In this document: positions 1 through 10,852 of the stretch, piece after piece | Position numbering within the stretch: position 1 is the stretch's first letter | Layout of the letters: each line of letters starts with the position of its first letter | Assembly (NCBI GenBank): GCA_000729835.1 | Contig: JFHB01000002.1 | Coordinates: 541,467 to 605,466 of the forward strand | DNA: 64,000 nucleotides | Source of the DNA: Atkinsonella hypoxylon | Lineage: Eukaryota > Ascomycota > Sordariomycetes > Hypocreales > Clavicipitaceae | Direction: 5' to 3' | Notes under the pieces: generated by a model | Told to the model about the DNA's origin: nothing | Databases searched by the model: none | Seen by the model: the letters and a program-made list of their open reading frames with translations, nothing else | Translations under genes and position numbers: made by a program

Positions 1-1
1 T

Positions 2-1585
2 CGAGACCTCTCCCTCAACAGAGACTTTGCCTCTGCCGAGGAGGAACTCCCCGTGCTTCCGCAGACAGTCCGCGTTGGCATGAAGCCCAAGAAGATCCAC
101 GAGGTCAAGAACTTTGCACACTTTGTCGACCGGTTATCAAAGGACATCTATGCCGAGAACAACGGCGAGGAAATCACGCATTATGTCGACTTTGGCAGTG
201 GTCAGAATTACCTGGGGCGTGCGCTGGCCAGCGAGCCGTACAACAGACACGTTGTTGCGGTGGAGGGACGGGAGAACAACGTTACGGCCGCCAGGGGTTT
301 GGACGTTACCTCTGGATTAGCCGTCAAGGAGAAGGTGAAGCGCAATAAGAAGCTGTGGAATAAGATTCTTGAAACTGGCGGGCGGAATCCGCATGATGAC
401 CCGGATGCTCTAGCTGCTACCATGAGGAAAGTTGCTGGGAGCGAAGAGTTTGACTTCCGACCCCGGTCACAGCTCAGCTCGGATATTGCCTTGGAGAAGG
501 GTAAAGGCTACGTGCAGTATGTGTCCGGTCGATTGGACAGCGGCGACTTGTCCGATGTCATTGCCAGGATCGGCAGCAGTCACGACGATCAGCACGAGAC
601 TGAGACTGGAAAAGGAAGGGAGACCAAGGGGAAGGTGGAGAAGAAGGAGAAGAAGGAGAAGAAGGAGAAGAAGGAGAAGAAGAAGAAGAAGAAGAAGAAA
701 AAGAAGATCATGGCCATTTCCATCCATTCTTGCGGCAACCTTAGCCACCATGCCATTCGATCTCTCATTCTCAATCCGGAGATCAGGGCAATTGCAATTG
801 TAGGATGCTGCTATAACCTCATGACGGAGAAGCTCGGACCGCCAAGCTACAGACACGCCTACCTGCGTCCGACACTCCAAGCCCTCAACGGCCGAGTCGG
901 GCGCGAATCGTCCAAGTTTGATCCCCAGGGATTTCCCATGAGCCACCAATTCAGCACGTACGCCAACGACGGGATCCGTCTCAACGTCACTGCCCGCATG
1001 ATGGCCTGCCAAGCTCCCTGGAACTGGGGCCGTCTGGACAGCGAAGCCTTCTTCGCCCGGCACTTCTACCGGGCCGTTCTTCAAAAGATGTACCTGGACC
1101 GCGGCGTCGTCGAGCAAGTCTTTCACACTCGCCAAGCAGACGACTCGGCCGAGGGCGTACCAGCCAGGCCAGGCCCGTTCGACATGAGCACGCAGCCCAT
1201 CACAATAGGCGGCCTACGGAAGCAGTGCCACGGTTCCCTACGGGCCTACGTGCGAGGATCCATCGAGAAGCTCACCACGAGCGCAGAGTACAGACGGTAC
1301 GCGGAGGTGATGCAGGAAAAGATGGCGGACGTGACGGATGAAGAGATCGACAGGTACGAAGCCGAGTTCCTGCCGAGGAAGAAGGAGCTGAGTGTGGTTT
1401 GGAGCCTGATGGCGTTTAGTGCTATGGTGGTCGAGTCGGTGATTGTGGCTGATCGATGGGCGTTTTTGCGAGAGCAGGAGAGTGTCAAGCGTGCTTGGGT
1501 TGAGACGGTGTTTGATTACGGCGAGAGCCCGAGGAATCTTGTGGTTGTCGGTGTGAAGAAGGAAGACCAAGACACGGGCTCGTAG
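2..1585 (+). CDS. METTL25/RRNAD1-type methyltransferase (5' truncated by window edge)
   Basis: The reading frame is open from the first bases, so the true start lies outside the window; 527 residues are visible. A SAM-binding motif I reads HYVDFGSGQNYLGRAL (near 178-230). Downstream are SIHSCGNLSHHAIRSLIL and VGCCYNLMTEKLGPPSYR (about 718-855), matching the HSCGDL and GCCY signatures of the Methyltransf_32 family (METTL25, METTL25B/RRNAD1). The family has the fold of an S-adenosylmethionine-dependent methyltransferase; the substrate of the fungal member is not known to me. Between motif I and the GCCY motif lies a Lys/Glu run encoded by an AAG microsatellite, so the domain carries a low-complexity insertion. 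The stop TAG ends at 1585. No intron is needed in the visible part. The family call is confident; the function beyond methyltransferase is inference. Confidence 0.8.
   Translation, partial: RDLSLNRDFASAEEELPVLPQTVRVGMKPKKIHEVKNFAHFVDRLSKDIYAENNGEEITHYVDFGSGQNYLGRALASEPYNRHVVAVEGRENNVTAARGLDVTSGLAVKEKVKRNKKLWNKILETGGRNPHDDPDALAATMRKVAGSEEFDFRPRSQLSSDIALEKGKGYVQYVSGRLDSGDLSDVIARIGSSHDDQHETETGKGRETKGKVEKKEKKEKKEKKEKKKKKKKKKKIMAISIHSCGNLSHHAIRSLILNPEIRAIAIVGCCYNLMTEKLGPPSYRHAYLRPTLQALNGRVGRESSKFDPQGFPMSHQFSTYANDGIRLNVTARMMACQAPWNWGRLDSEAFFARHFYRAVLQKMYLDRGVVEQVFHTRQADDSAEGVPARPGPFDMSTQPITIGGLRKQCHGSLRAYVRGSIEKLTTSAEYRRYAEVMQEKMADVTDEEIDRYEAEFLPRKKELSVVWSLMAFSAMVVESVIVADRWAFLREQESVKRAWVETVFDYGESPRNLVVVGVKKEDQDTGS
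637..707 (+). repeat. (AAG)n/(GAGAAG)n trinucleotide microsatellite inside the methyltransferase CDS
   Basis: A near-perfect run of AAG and GAG codons encodes an uninterrupted Lys/Glu tract that turns into pure Lys just before the MAISIHSCG motif. Being trinucleotide, length changes keep the frame. The opposite strand gives a spurious poly-Leu/Phe reading frame. Confidence 0.9.
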
Positions 1586-2965
1586 AGATCGGGGTGGAGG
1601 AAGGACTCTGTCTGTCTGTCCTGATGCCTGAAAATGCTCTCCGACGTTCAGAGCGCCCCTCCCCTGATGCTGCGTGTCGGCGACGGCGAATTTTGAGTTC
1701 CAAGGCAGCGCTGGCAAAAAAATGTAAAAAAAAGTCTGGGCTATATTATATGCGTGGCATATAACTCCATGTTATTGATGTCCATTGTAAAAAAATTGAA
1801 AAAAAAAAAAAAAGATGGGCTCTTCCGTTTTGGTTCTAGCTGCCGCCTAGGTCTTCTCGCCCATGTCTGTCTGCCCCGCATCGATCTTCATCGTCGCCGT
1901 CCCGCGTCCAGCCAGGCCGAGACACGTTTCCCTTATCAACGGACCATTGCAGGGTTCCCCCCTCTCCCCGCCGGCAGAAGAGGCGCGAAAAAAAAAAAGG
2001 AAATAAGCAAAAAAAGAACAAAGAAAAAAGAAAACGAGGACAAACCACTCGGCATGTTATGCAGGGACTTCTGGCTCCGTACGGCAGCAAGTCGCAACCA
2101 CATTCCATCCCCTCTTCGACGACCCCCGCATCTCGACTTGGCGTAAATGTTGCTTTTTCTAGCGCCACGTTGCTGTGCCTGGTTTTTATTTAAAGTTTTT
2201 TTTTTTTAAAAACCCCAAGCCCCCCCCCCCCCCCAAAAAAAAAACCCCCCCAAAAAACAAAGAACAGGCTTTTGCACAGAGTCCACAGGGTTCCATCCAG
2301 CCTGCATGTTTGCTGGCCTTTGTCTCTGCTTCCTAGCGCCAGGGGGGGTGGATGGACGGGCAGGCAGGATTCCCGATTCCCAGTTCGGACTCGAGCATCG
2401 CGCCCGAACTGGATCCCTCTCTCCCCTTGCGCAGCTGCATGCAATTTCGAGCGATGGAACAAGGGGGATATGCCTCGAGTGAACAAGACGGGCTTATCAC
2501 AGCAACATTCCTTTGTTGAACAATGGCCCCCTCCCCCTCCCCCTCCCCGCCTCCCCTCCTTTCCCCCTCCCACCGATTTGTGCAGTGCTAGTACTACTAC
2601 TACATGTTCAACCCACGCCAGGCCTTGTGGCGGTTCTTTTTATCTCGACGAGAACCTTATTACCTACCACCTACCACAGGTTCCGTCTTCCTTCCCTTCT
2701 CTCTCGCTTCCAACCGTGCTGTTGAGGGACGCAAAAAAAAAAAGGGAAGAAAAATCTTTCTAATTCCCCTTTCTTTGTCAGTCCTGTCCATTGTATCCAA
2801 TCTACCGAGAATCGCTCGCTCGGAGTCAACTCACGTAACCGCCATTCGATATCCCAGCGGCCGACCAGACGTCTTATGACTTAGACCGTGTGACAACAAC
2901 AAAAACAATAACAACAACAAGAAGAAAGTTGCGTGAGCCATCTTTCCTCACCTTTTGGCCTCGCC
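1586..2965. other. Intergenic region with homopolymer blocks
   Basis: No convincing gene. It should hold the methyltransferase 3' UTR and the promoter and leader of the ACT-domain gene starting at 2966. A run of about 15 C followed by A10, C7 and A6 (2220-2257), a T run just before it, and A-rich stretches at 1793-1813 and 1988-2030 dominate. The small open frames here are low complexity. Confidence 0.6.
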
Positions 2966-4463
2966 ATGAGTGCCCAAATATCGTTCCTGGTAAGGCTTTG
3001 CTGCCCCACATACGTACCGTACCCGTACCGTTGGGGGGAAAAGAAGAATGAAGGAAACCAAAAAAAGTCATGCAAGGGAAGGAAGCACCCCCGCCATACG
3101 CCGACAACGGCCGAGGGGGATGAATGGCCTTTATATACAAGTTGTGTGTCTTATATCCCCGGCCATGATGAATTGACAACAGCTCGCTCCCCCAACGGTT
3201 TTTTTCTCCTTTCCTTTTCATGATGCCCACCAAAACTCAGCTAGCAAGACTGACTCCGCTAAAAAAAAATTTTTTAAAAAAATTATATTAATCAAAAAAA
3301 ACTAGGACGACAAGACGTACACGCTCATACACATCCCCCTCGATATCTACACCCTCTTCCTGCAACCCATTCTTCGCGTCCTCATCCCCCAGACGCAAAG
3401 CCTCACACTCGACCGGGCGTCCGTCGAGCACGCGCATCTCGAGGGCCTATCGGCACACGGGAACCAGCATGGCTTTCTCAACATCAGCGTCACGCCGCTG
3501 GAGTGCTCCATCGTATGCCACACCGCGTGGGCCAGGACCGTCTTTGAGCCCATCATCCGCTCGCTGCCGGCGGCTAAACGCAAGACCATCTCGGGCCTCT
3601 GCGACTCGTACTTGGTCCTGTCCGTCATCAGCGCCGACCTCGACGCCGCAAGCCGGGTGTTGGAACTGAGCTCGCCGCTCGCTCTGGCCGGCATCCCCAT
3701 CTTCTTCATCACGACGTACTACTCCGACTTTATCCTGGTGCCGTCTCGGGAGCGGCAGAATGTCATTGACGCCTTGCACCAGAAGGGCTTTGAGCTGTCG
3801 GTCAACAATGCCAGCTTCATCGCGTCGCGCAAGAACTCGGCGAGCCACCACGACCCCTCCTCGACTTCTCCGCTTGGCACGCCTCCGCCGCCCAACACCA
3901 TGGAGCTGCAGTCGCGCACTTTCCACCTTTTGAACAAGTGCAACGTCTCGCCCTTTGTCGATGAGGGACTGGAACTCGTCCAGTGCTCTGGTCGAGAGGT
4001 CTCGCAACTGGCCTATGCGTATGGACGCCGGCCCCCCGACAGCCGCCGGCATGCGTCCATGGTCGATCGGAACGCATGGATCGAAAACGTCGATACCAAG
4101 TTCTACACGGCTGTCGTGTCGGTGCTTGTGTCCCAGCCGCGCTTCGCGTCCCTCACGCTTGCGCAGGGCGATGCGCCCTCTCTCCTGCTGGACAAGAGCC
4201 TTGTCCCTCTGTTCAGCGACACCCTTGTCGGGGACAAGGATGCCATCCTCGTTCCCATCTTTCTTGATCTAGTCAACCTGCCGTCTGAAATCACGGGCAT
4301 CGTATGCGGAGTATCAGGTCGACTGGTGCACGATATGAAAATGACGGTCACCTCTGAGCTGTCTTACTTGTCGACGGCACGAGCCGGTGTCGTCATCTTG
4401 CCTGAGCAACAGTCTATACGGGCCTTAAAAATACTAGAACCTCTATTGGAACAGTACGAGTGA
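2966..4463 (+). CDS. CASTOR/GATS-like tandem ACT-domain protein
   Basis: Model: exon 1 2966-2989 (MSAQISFL), intron 2990-3305 with donor GTAAGG and acceptor CTAG, exon 2 3306-4463; 393 aa, phase 0. Joined, the N-terminus reads MSAQISFL-DDKTYTLIHIP, which fits fungal members of this family as I remember them. The segment VLSVISADLDAASRVLELSS with LAGIPIFFITTYYSDFILVP (about 3620-3740) is the ACT_7 motif shared with metazoan CASTOR1/2, and a second ACT-like unit (VCGVSGRLVHDMKM) closes the protein. CASTOR1 is a cytosolic arginine sensor for TORC1 in animals; whether the fungal protein senses an amino acid is unknown. The 316-nt intron is long for the window and its acceptor follows an A-rich tract, so that junction is the weakest point. 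The gene converges with the IMPACT gene. Confidence 0.75.
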
Positions 4464-4871
4464 GAGAGATATGATGATGCAAAGCACGGAGCTTCACTTC
4501 CCCCTCTTTTTTTTTTTATTTTTTTTTTTTTTTTTTTTCTCCTTACGTCGTTCTCTTTTGTCAGGTTGATATTGCCTTTTTTTGTTCTTTTTCTAAATTT
4601 AAAAAAAAAAAAAAAAAAAGTTTCTTGTCCGCCACACGCTCGCGAACATTGCTGGAAAATATTCACCCAGGTGTTAATTAGTCGCAACCACAAGTATGTC
4701 TCTATACATCTATGTAGTGTATGATTGTTGCATCAGGCCGACATGCAGGTCATGACAAACCCCAATGATTGCATTCCGTGAATCCAGCTTCGTCTTCAAC
4801 CTTTTCTTGCCCGTGCACCTATATATATATACAAACATGCTCATCCCCGCCCAAGCACCAATCCACCAGCA
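4464..4871. other. Convergent intergenic region
   Basis: Shared 3' region of the ACT-domain gene (+) and the IMPACT gene (-). It contains long T and A tracts (4507-4540, 4600-4619) and a TATATATATATA stretch near 4821. No gene seen. Confidence 0.6.
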
Positions 4872-5705
4872 TCACCTCTTCTCTCCCACCACGCCAGCCC
4901 TCACCAACCCATCCCTCGCCACCCCATTGATCACCGCAAACCGCCTCGGCCCAAGCTTCACGCCCCCATACCACCTGCTCACAACGACCACAACCCCCCA
5001 CACGTCCATAACCCGCATCAAGTGCAACAGCCTCGCCCCCGCCGCCGTCTCCCCGTCGTCATCGCAATCCTGACACTGCGTCCGCGTCCGCGTCCCTTCT
5101 GTCTCGCTCCGTATCCTCCACGCCGTAACGTTATGCGTCGCCCCCCGCACCTTCTTATCCGTCGCAAGCAAGTGCTCTACGTTCCGCCTCGCCTCCTCCG
5201 GACTACAAACCCTCGCGACGCGCGCCACAAACGTAGATTTGTTCTCGACGACGGTTTCTGACAAGGTCCAAGCCGGGGGCGCCATGTCCGCAACGGAAAC
5301 GGAATCAGAGGGCGTCTCCTGTTTATCGCCCTCGCCGCCGATGTTGTCGTGGTCCTGTCCCTGTCCGTCTTCTATTTCTCCACGCTCTTCGTAACGCCGT
5401 GAAAACTCCTCCGCTGCGTCGAAGAGGCACACTGATCCTGGCTGGAAGACGGTCCCTAGTACTTCTTTGAATAATGCCAAATCTCTTGCTCCGGCGCCCT
5501 TAACGCCTCCCGAGGAATGATGTGTGCCCAGAACGATAGGTGCGCTGGCTGGATATGAGTCCGGAAACTGAATTCGGAGCGAGGATGCTTCGCCGGGTAA
5601 TTTGAGGATATATGCTGACGAGGACTCATCTTCCGTGAGCGTGAGAGATCCTTCGCCGTATATTGAGTTGATGGCTTCGACTTCATCTCGCAATTCCTCT
5701 GACAT
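4872..5705 (-). CDS. IMPACT/Yih1 family translational regulator (RWD + UPF0029)
   Basis: 277 aa from the ATG at 5705. An upstream in-frame ATG at 5780 exists, but MSEELRDEVEAINSIYGEGS is the usual start of an RWD domain, so the shorter form is preferred. Residues 1-105 form the RWD domain. An acidic, low-complexity linker follows, then the UPF0029/IMPACT domain from about residue 150, with NKSTFVARVARV and the signature SRWYGGVKLGPRRF near the C-terminus. In yeast, Yih1 binds Gcn1 through its RWD domain and thereby restrains activation of the eIF2-alpha kinase Gcn2; the same role is inferred here. The gene is intronless and lies 372 bp downstream of VMA1 on the same strand. Confidence 0.9.
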   Translation of the reverse strand: MSEELRDEVEAINSIYGEGSLTLTEDESSSAYILKLPGEASSLRIQFPDSYPASAPIVLGTHHSSGGVKGAGARDLALFKEVLGTVFQPGSVCLFDAAEEFSRRYEERGEIEDGQGQDHDNIGGEGDKQETPSDSVSVADMAPPAWTLSETVVENKSTFVARVARVCSPEEARRNVEHLLATDKKVRGATHNVTAWRIRSETEGTRTRTQCQDCDDDGETAAGARLLHLMRVMDVWGVVVVVSRWYGGVKLGPRRFAVINGVARDGLVRAGVVGEKR

Positions 5706-6077
5706 GGCATAGAGCACCTGTGACTGTTGCTGTTGGCAAAGATAGCTTGAGGACGACATATAAACTACGGAATACGACACATGAGTTTATGGGATTGGTC
5801 ATGTCCCGCACCGTGTCAGCAACGTACATATGCTGGTGGGTCTCATCCCTAGACTGGAGCGACATTCAGACATTTCATTGCGACAGGAAAATACACGTCC
5901 TACAAACCACTCCCGGAACGGATTAATTGCCTCTATGATGAAATAAACCATTGGTATGAATATAGCTTGAAAAAAATCCATATACTACCCGCAAAATGTT
6001 GGGGACCTCAGCAGTGCTGTTCTATAGTGCCTCATCCCTTTTTACAACCCACCAACTAATTGCAATCGAGACAACTA
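5706..6077. other. Intergenic spacer between VMA1 and the IMPACT gene
   Basis: Should contain the VMA1 3' UTR and the IMPACT promoter, both on the minus strand. No further gene or clear motif seen. Confidence 0.5.
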
Positions 6078-8361
6078 TTACTCATCCATGACAGATGCAA
6101 ATTTTTCCGACATCTCCTGTTGAATAGCCTCGTACTAAAAAGTATGTGAGCCAAAATTTCGATACATACATCATCGATGCGAGCATGAAGCTTGGTCAAA
6201 ACGTACCTTCTTGGTGATAACATCCTGGCCATCAGAAGGAACCTCGAACTTCAGCTGTCGCAGCTTGGTCTGCAAGTCATTGGTGGCCTCGCGAACCTTG
6301 GACCAACTTTGGCCTTGCGCGATAGCTTTTTGTGACTCGTCGTGGAAGCCGACCATCAGCTTCATCATCCACTCTGTCTTCCAGATAGGACAGAACTGGT
6401 CGTAGTCTGAGTATCCATTCTGCTGAAGGAAGTCCTCCTTGATCAAAACAGCCAGATCAAGAGTGATCTTGTCAGGGTCGGACAAGGCACTCTTACCGAC
6501 AAGTTGCACCACCTGGTCGAGCTCTTCGGAATCGGAGATGAGCTGCTTGATGCGGTCACGTAGTCTGGGGAATTCGGGGTAGTCCTTTTCGTAAAACTTG
6601 TCGAGTACCGTGGTGTACTTGCTGTAAGACAGTGAGGTGTTGATGGAGGGGAAATGCTTCCTCTGGGCGAGTTTCTTGTCGAGACCCCAGAACACCTGGA
6701 CAATGCTGAGAGTAGACGTTGTGACAGGATCAGAGAAATCACCACCAGGAGGGCTGACGGCACCAACAATACTTACACTCCCCTTGCGCTCGGGCGATCC
6801 GAGAGATTGCACCTTTCCAGCTCTCTCGTAGAAAGAAGCAAGCTTCGCTCCAAGGTAGGCGGGGAAACCTTGATCAGCCGGCATTTCTCCTAACCGACCA
6901 GAAAGTTCTCGCAGTGCCTCAGCCCATCGTGATGAGGAGTCAGCCATCATGGCCACGTCCAAGCCTTGGTCACGGAAGTATTCGGCAACGGTGATACCTG
7001 TATAGATGGAAGCCTCACGCGCAGCCACCGGCATATTCGATGTGTTGGCAATCAATGTTGTTCGCTTCATGATGGGTTCTTTGCGGCCATCGACGTCGAT
7101 GGAGAGTTCAGGGAAATCCTTCAACACTTCGGCCATTTCATTTCCTCGCTCGCCGCACCCGACGTATACAATGACGTCACTATTGGAGAACTTGGAGACG
7201 GATTGACTGATGACAGTCTTGCCGCAACCGAAAGCACCTGGAATAGCGACAGTGCCGCCCTGGACACTGGGAAACAAAGCATCCAAAACACGCTGGCCCA
7301 CCAGGAAAGGCTGATCAGCCGCCAGCTTTTCGGTCGAAGGACGAGGAACTCGCACGGGCCATGACTGCATCATAGGGTATTCGGTCTTTTTGCCATCAAA
7401 TTCGACTTCAAGAATCTTTTCAGCGACGGTATACTCGCCCTTTGAGGCAATCTTCGTAATAATTCCGCGAGCGCGAGGAGGAAAGAGGATTTTGTGTGTA
7501 GAAATGAAGGAGTTCTCGTAAACGGTTCCCCAGACGTCACCACCAGCAATGTGATCTCCGACCTTCATGGTAGGGGTGAACTCCCATTTCTTGTTTCGAT
7601 CGAGCGCAGGTACCGCTATTCCTCTAGGGATGTAGATGCTTTTGGAAACATTTGAAATTTCTGCCAATGGTCTTTGAATACCATCGTAGATACCGTTTAG
7701 TAGGCCAGGTCCGAGTTCGACTGACAAGGGCTTTCCGGTCCTTATGACAGGGTCACCGACCATGACTCCGGCTGCGGGCGGATTAGTCACGGCTGAAACT
7801 ATTCGCCGACATTTCTGCTCCTTAGGCCTTACCAGTTTCTTCGTAGACTTGGATAGATGCTTGATCGCCATTGATTCGGATAACTTCACCGACAAGGTGA
7901 TCGTGGCCAACTTTCACCTAGACATAAGAAAAGAGCTTGCGTCAGCCAAAAGCAGCTTCTCAGAGTAAACAAGGAATCCAACGTACAAGCTCGTACATTG
8001 CAACACCGATCATGTCTTCGGCCACAATAACCGGACTGTACGAGGTTAGTAACTGTGACAGCTGTTGCAAAGTGCTGGTGATTCGAACCCAGAAATGGAG
8101 AAGATCTTGCCTGCCACGAGTGTCAGCTTGCCCATGCATGCATGAGTCGATATGGTTGATCTGGTGGACCGTGACCACTTACCATGATGGATGGCTTCTT
8201 CACCTGCATTTTCGGTCTTCTGTCCAAGTCAAAGGGTCAGCGAGTTAGCCAAGGATGTGCTGGAACAACAGCGGCCGACCGTCACTGAGCCATAGGCTTG
8301 TAGCGACGGTCGGGCTTCTCAAGCCAAAGGGTGAAAATGAGGCGGCGCGTACAGATGGCAT
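6078..8361 (-). CDS. VMA1: V-type H+-ATPase catalytic subunit A
   Basis: Seven exons: 8353-8361, 8183-8219, 8089-8110, 7987-8035, 7833-7917, 6207-7771, 6078-6134. Phases join exactly to give 607 aa, the length I recall for Neurospora VMA-1. The spliced start MPSKTENAGEEAIHHGKIFS leads into SGPVIVAEDMIGVAMYEL and GHDHLVGEVIRINGDQAS. The large exon carries the nucleotide-binding P-loop GAFGCGKT (about residue 246), the non-homologous insert region, and DSSSRWAEALRE. The last exon adds YEAIQQEMSEKFASVMDE. The protein is part of the peripheral V1 sector, hydrolyses ATP and drives proton pumping into vacuole and Golgi. No intein interrupts the P-loop region. Exons of 9, 37 and 22 nt sit at the 5' end; the donor after exon 3 (GTTCGA) is weak. 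The frame upstream of the start codon is also open (see findings). Confidence 0.95.
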
Positions 8362-10852
8362 CTTGGACGGACAAGAGGAATTCGTCTCTGGCTCTTGATG
8401 AGAGGTGGAAGAGCGCTCGGACAAGGATGACGAAGACTGTGGGGATGACAGCGTCGACGTTGAGGGAGAATGTGGTGAAGGTGGTGAGGCAATGAAGAGT
8501 GGAGCGTTGAGCAGGGGCAGCTCTTGTACATCAGCTCTTGCCGTTGCGGATTGCAAGCGGATTGGGCTAGGCGTAGGAAGTGGAGGCGATGATGTAGCGG
8601 AGGCAGGAGCTGGGTGGGATGCAGCCGTGGCAGGTGCAACCTCTGTGGTTGCCTCTCGGTCGAAGGAAAGCGAAAGCGATGAGCGTGACGAGGCTGGGTT
8701 CAAGTCTCCAGAAACAGCTCCAAGCACCGTACCAGCACCGCCAGCCCTCGGCGACGAGGGCAAAGGGAGCGCGACAGCAGACGACAACAGATCGTTTGTT
8801 CCCGTAGCAGACGAGAACGCCTTGCTCCTGTGTCGGATGAGGTCGAGAAACGAAGGCCGAGCCTTAAGTCGAGGTCGCAGTCCGAGTTGCATGCACAGGG
8901 CTAGAAGAGATCAATGGCAATGCCAGCCGTGGGCAGAAGGAACTTTGTGTTGCAGCTCTGGAAAAGTTGTGGCAACAAGAGTGGGCGTGTTGTGGTACTG
9001 CCAGTCCAATGTTCAATTATAACTATGCCATAAGTAAGTTATAGCAGCATCCGATCCCTGAGGCGGTGACACAACAACCAGCGTGCAATACGCAAGCAAA
9101 ACAAGCCCGCAAGTAAACAAGCAATCAATCGTTCAAAAAACCTGCAGTCGCCCGGCGGACCTAGACAGGGGTCGGGCAGGGTAGCCGAGACCGATTGATG
9201 ATCAATCAATTCTCCAACATGCTCTACGCTGGTCACGCCGCACAAGTATTACTCATTATGGGTTTGCCCGGTTAATTGACAGTCGGTTTGCCCCTAAGTG
9301 AGAAATGGATACAGAAATGCCGACCTGCCCACGTTTTGTCTCAACCAGACCACAGCCTTCTGGGAAAGATTGTTAGGATTCTTCTCAGATTCGACGTCTC
9401 AGACGGATAAATTGATGCTTGAACTTTGCCGCGCGGCGGCTGTTGAAATATATAAGGCTTTGTAATCCTAGGTACAGTTGGATCGGTCCACTCTTTTGAT
9501 CTCAATAGCGGCAATAGCAAACAAGTCGCGATTCCAATATGTAATATAACTAACTGTTCGTAAAATCCGCCTGGTCATTTCAGTTCCTTATCTTCTACTA
9601 CTGTGGACTTCGACAAGACGCGAAGCCAACGGTTTGTTCCACAAATCGTGGAGTGGAGACTGGAGACCAGTAAAACGCCAGAACAACAAGTTCCTCAGAA
9701 CCGCCAGAGAGCGTCATATTTTACATCTTCTCCGCACCTTTACAGTCATGACTGATTCCTCCGCACCCACGACATACTCCCGGCCACGCTCACCCTTACA
9801 GTGGCACATTAGCTGGCTTGGCCAGCTGCTGCCACATCGCAAATTCATCCTACTATGTGGCATGCTTGTCTGTCTTGCGTTTTCTGTCCTACCCTAAGCA
9901 CCAAGATCGTCGCTGGCCGAGAAGCACAGCGATTCTTCTCAAGTGATTACTTTACATTTTGGTACCGCACAATACAATGTATCTATGAAACCAAGCTCTG
10001 AGCCATGCCGGTAAACAAGCCGTCGGCCATGTCGCTCCCTGCTTCCAGGATCTCGCATCTATGGATGAAGAACAAGCTCCAGATTGCGTGACAATCTGCC
10101 TACCATGTCAACACGAAACTCACTTGCTTGCTTCTCTGAATGAAGCCATGTCTACCCATCTCCCTGTGCGTCTCAGCCTCGGTAAACTCCGATATCCAGC
10201 TACAAAGGGTCAACCTGTCAAGCGACCAACAAACCCGTGGATGTAATATATGTGACAGCAATAGCATGCCGTCATCAAATCGTACGTCGGCGAGCCCCTG
10301 AGATTTTTCAAGAAATGGCCTCACAGCCAAGGTATTTGAAGCAGTCTATATCACGGCTGATTGGTGAGGCAAAGAAGGAATATGAATCCAGAGGCATGGA
10401 CTTGGATGGTCACTCTTGCGTGTTGATGGCTTTGTTTGCGAGGCGCATCAGAGCGTCTCAGTTCTTATTGTATTAAAAGAGAAAGATCTCGTACTCATTA
10501 CAATGAAACATAGCATGATACTGACGCTTATCTGCCCGGACGAGTTTCCACCTAGAAACTGGATGGTGAAAGCTAGCATTGAGATGGCCCTGCCGCCTAT
10601 TCCAAATTTTAGCCCATGATCTCTTCCTAAATACCTCCATTCGCCCAAGTCCGCCTTTAACAATTAAACTTGGCATCAGGCTTTACTATAATCTTCATGG
10701 AGAACCATGAATAGTTTTTGCCCTCCAGAGTACACCAGGCTGCACATCGCCATCCTCTCCTGGAACACTATCGACACCGTATATACAGCAACCTATGCAC
10801 AATGCTCACCACCAAACACCACGCTCAAAATGCTACAATCCAGCCAAGCCCA
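8362..10852. other. Intergenic region with VMA1 leader and unassigned fragments
   Basis: From 8362 to about 8895 lies the VMA1 leader, stop-free in frame with exon 1. Farther right, 9748-9897 (+) could encode 49 aa ending in a hydrophobic stretch (KFILLCGMLVCLAFSVLP), but nothing else supports it. At 10217-10243 (+) the frame reads VKRPTNPWM, and a shifted frame at 10246-10400 reads HQIVRRRAPE and ISRLIGEAKKEYESRG, faintly like a broken HMG box. A TATATAA sits near 9448. No firm gene. Confidence 0.4.

Noticed and set aside
467..1135. Minus-strand frame with a poly-Leu run opposite the methyltransferase
   Set aside because: It is the complement of the AAG microsatellite and of conserved methyltransferase codons; no domain of its own.
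8081..8098. GGGTTCGAATC on the minus strand, like a tRNA T-arm B box
   Set aside because: No acceptor stem, D-arm or anticodon arm can be built around it; it is the VMA1 exon 3/intron 3 boundary.
8405..9022. Plus-strand acidic 205-residue frame
   Set aside because: Low complexity, opposite the Ser/Pro-rich VMA1 leader; shared GC-rich composition explains both open frames.
9634..9897. Small plus-strand frame with a hydrophobic end
   Set aside because: Single hydrophobic stretch, no family, no promoter or intron signals; kept only as a note in the intergenic entry.
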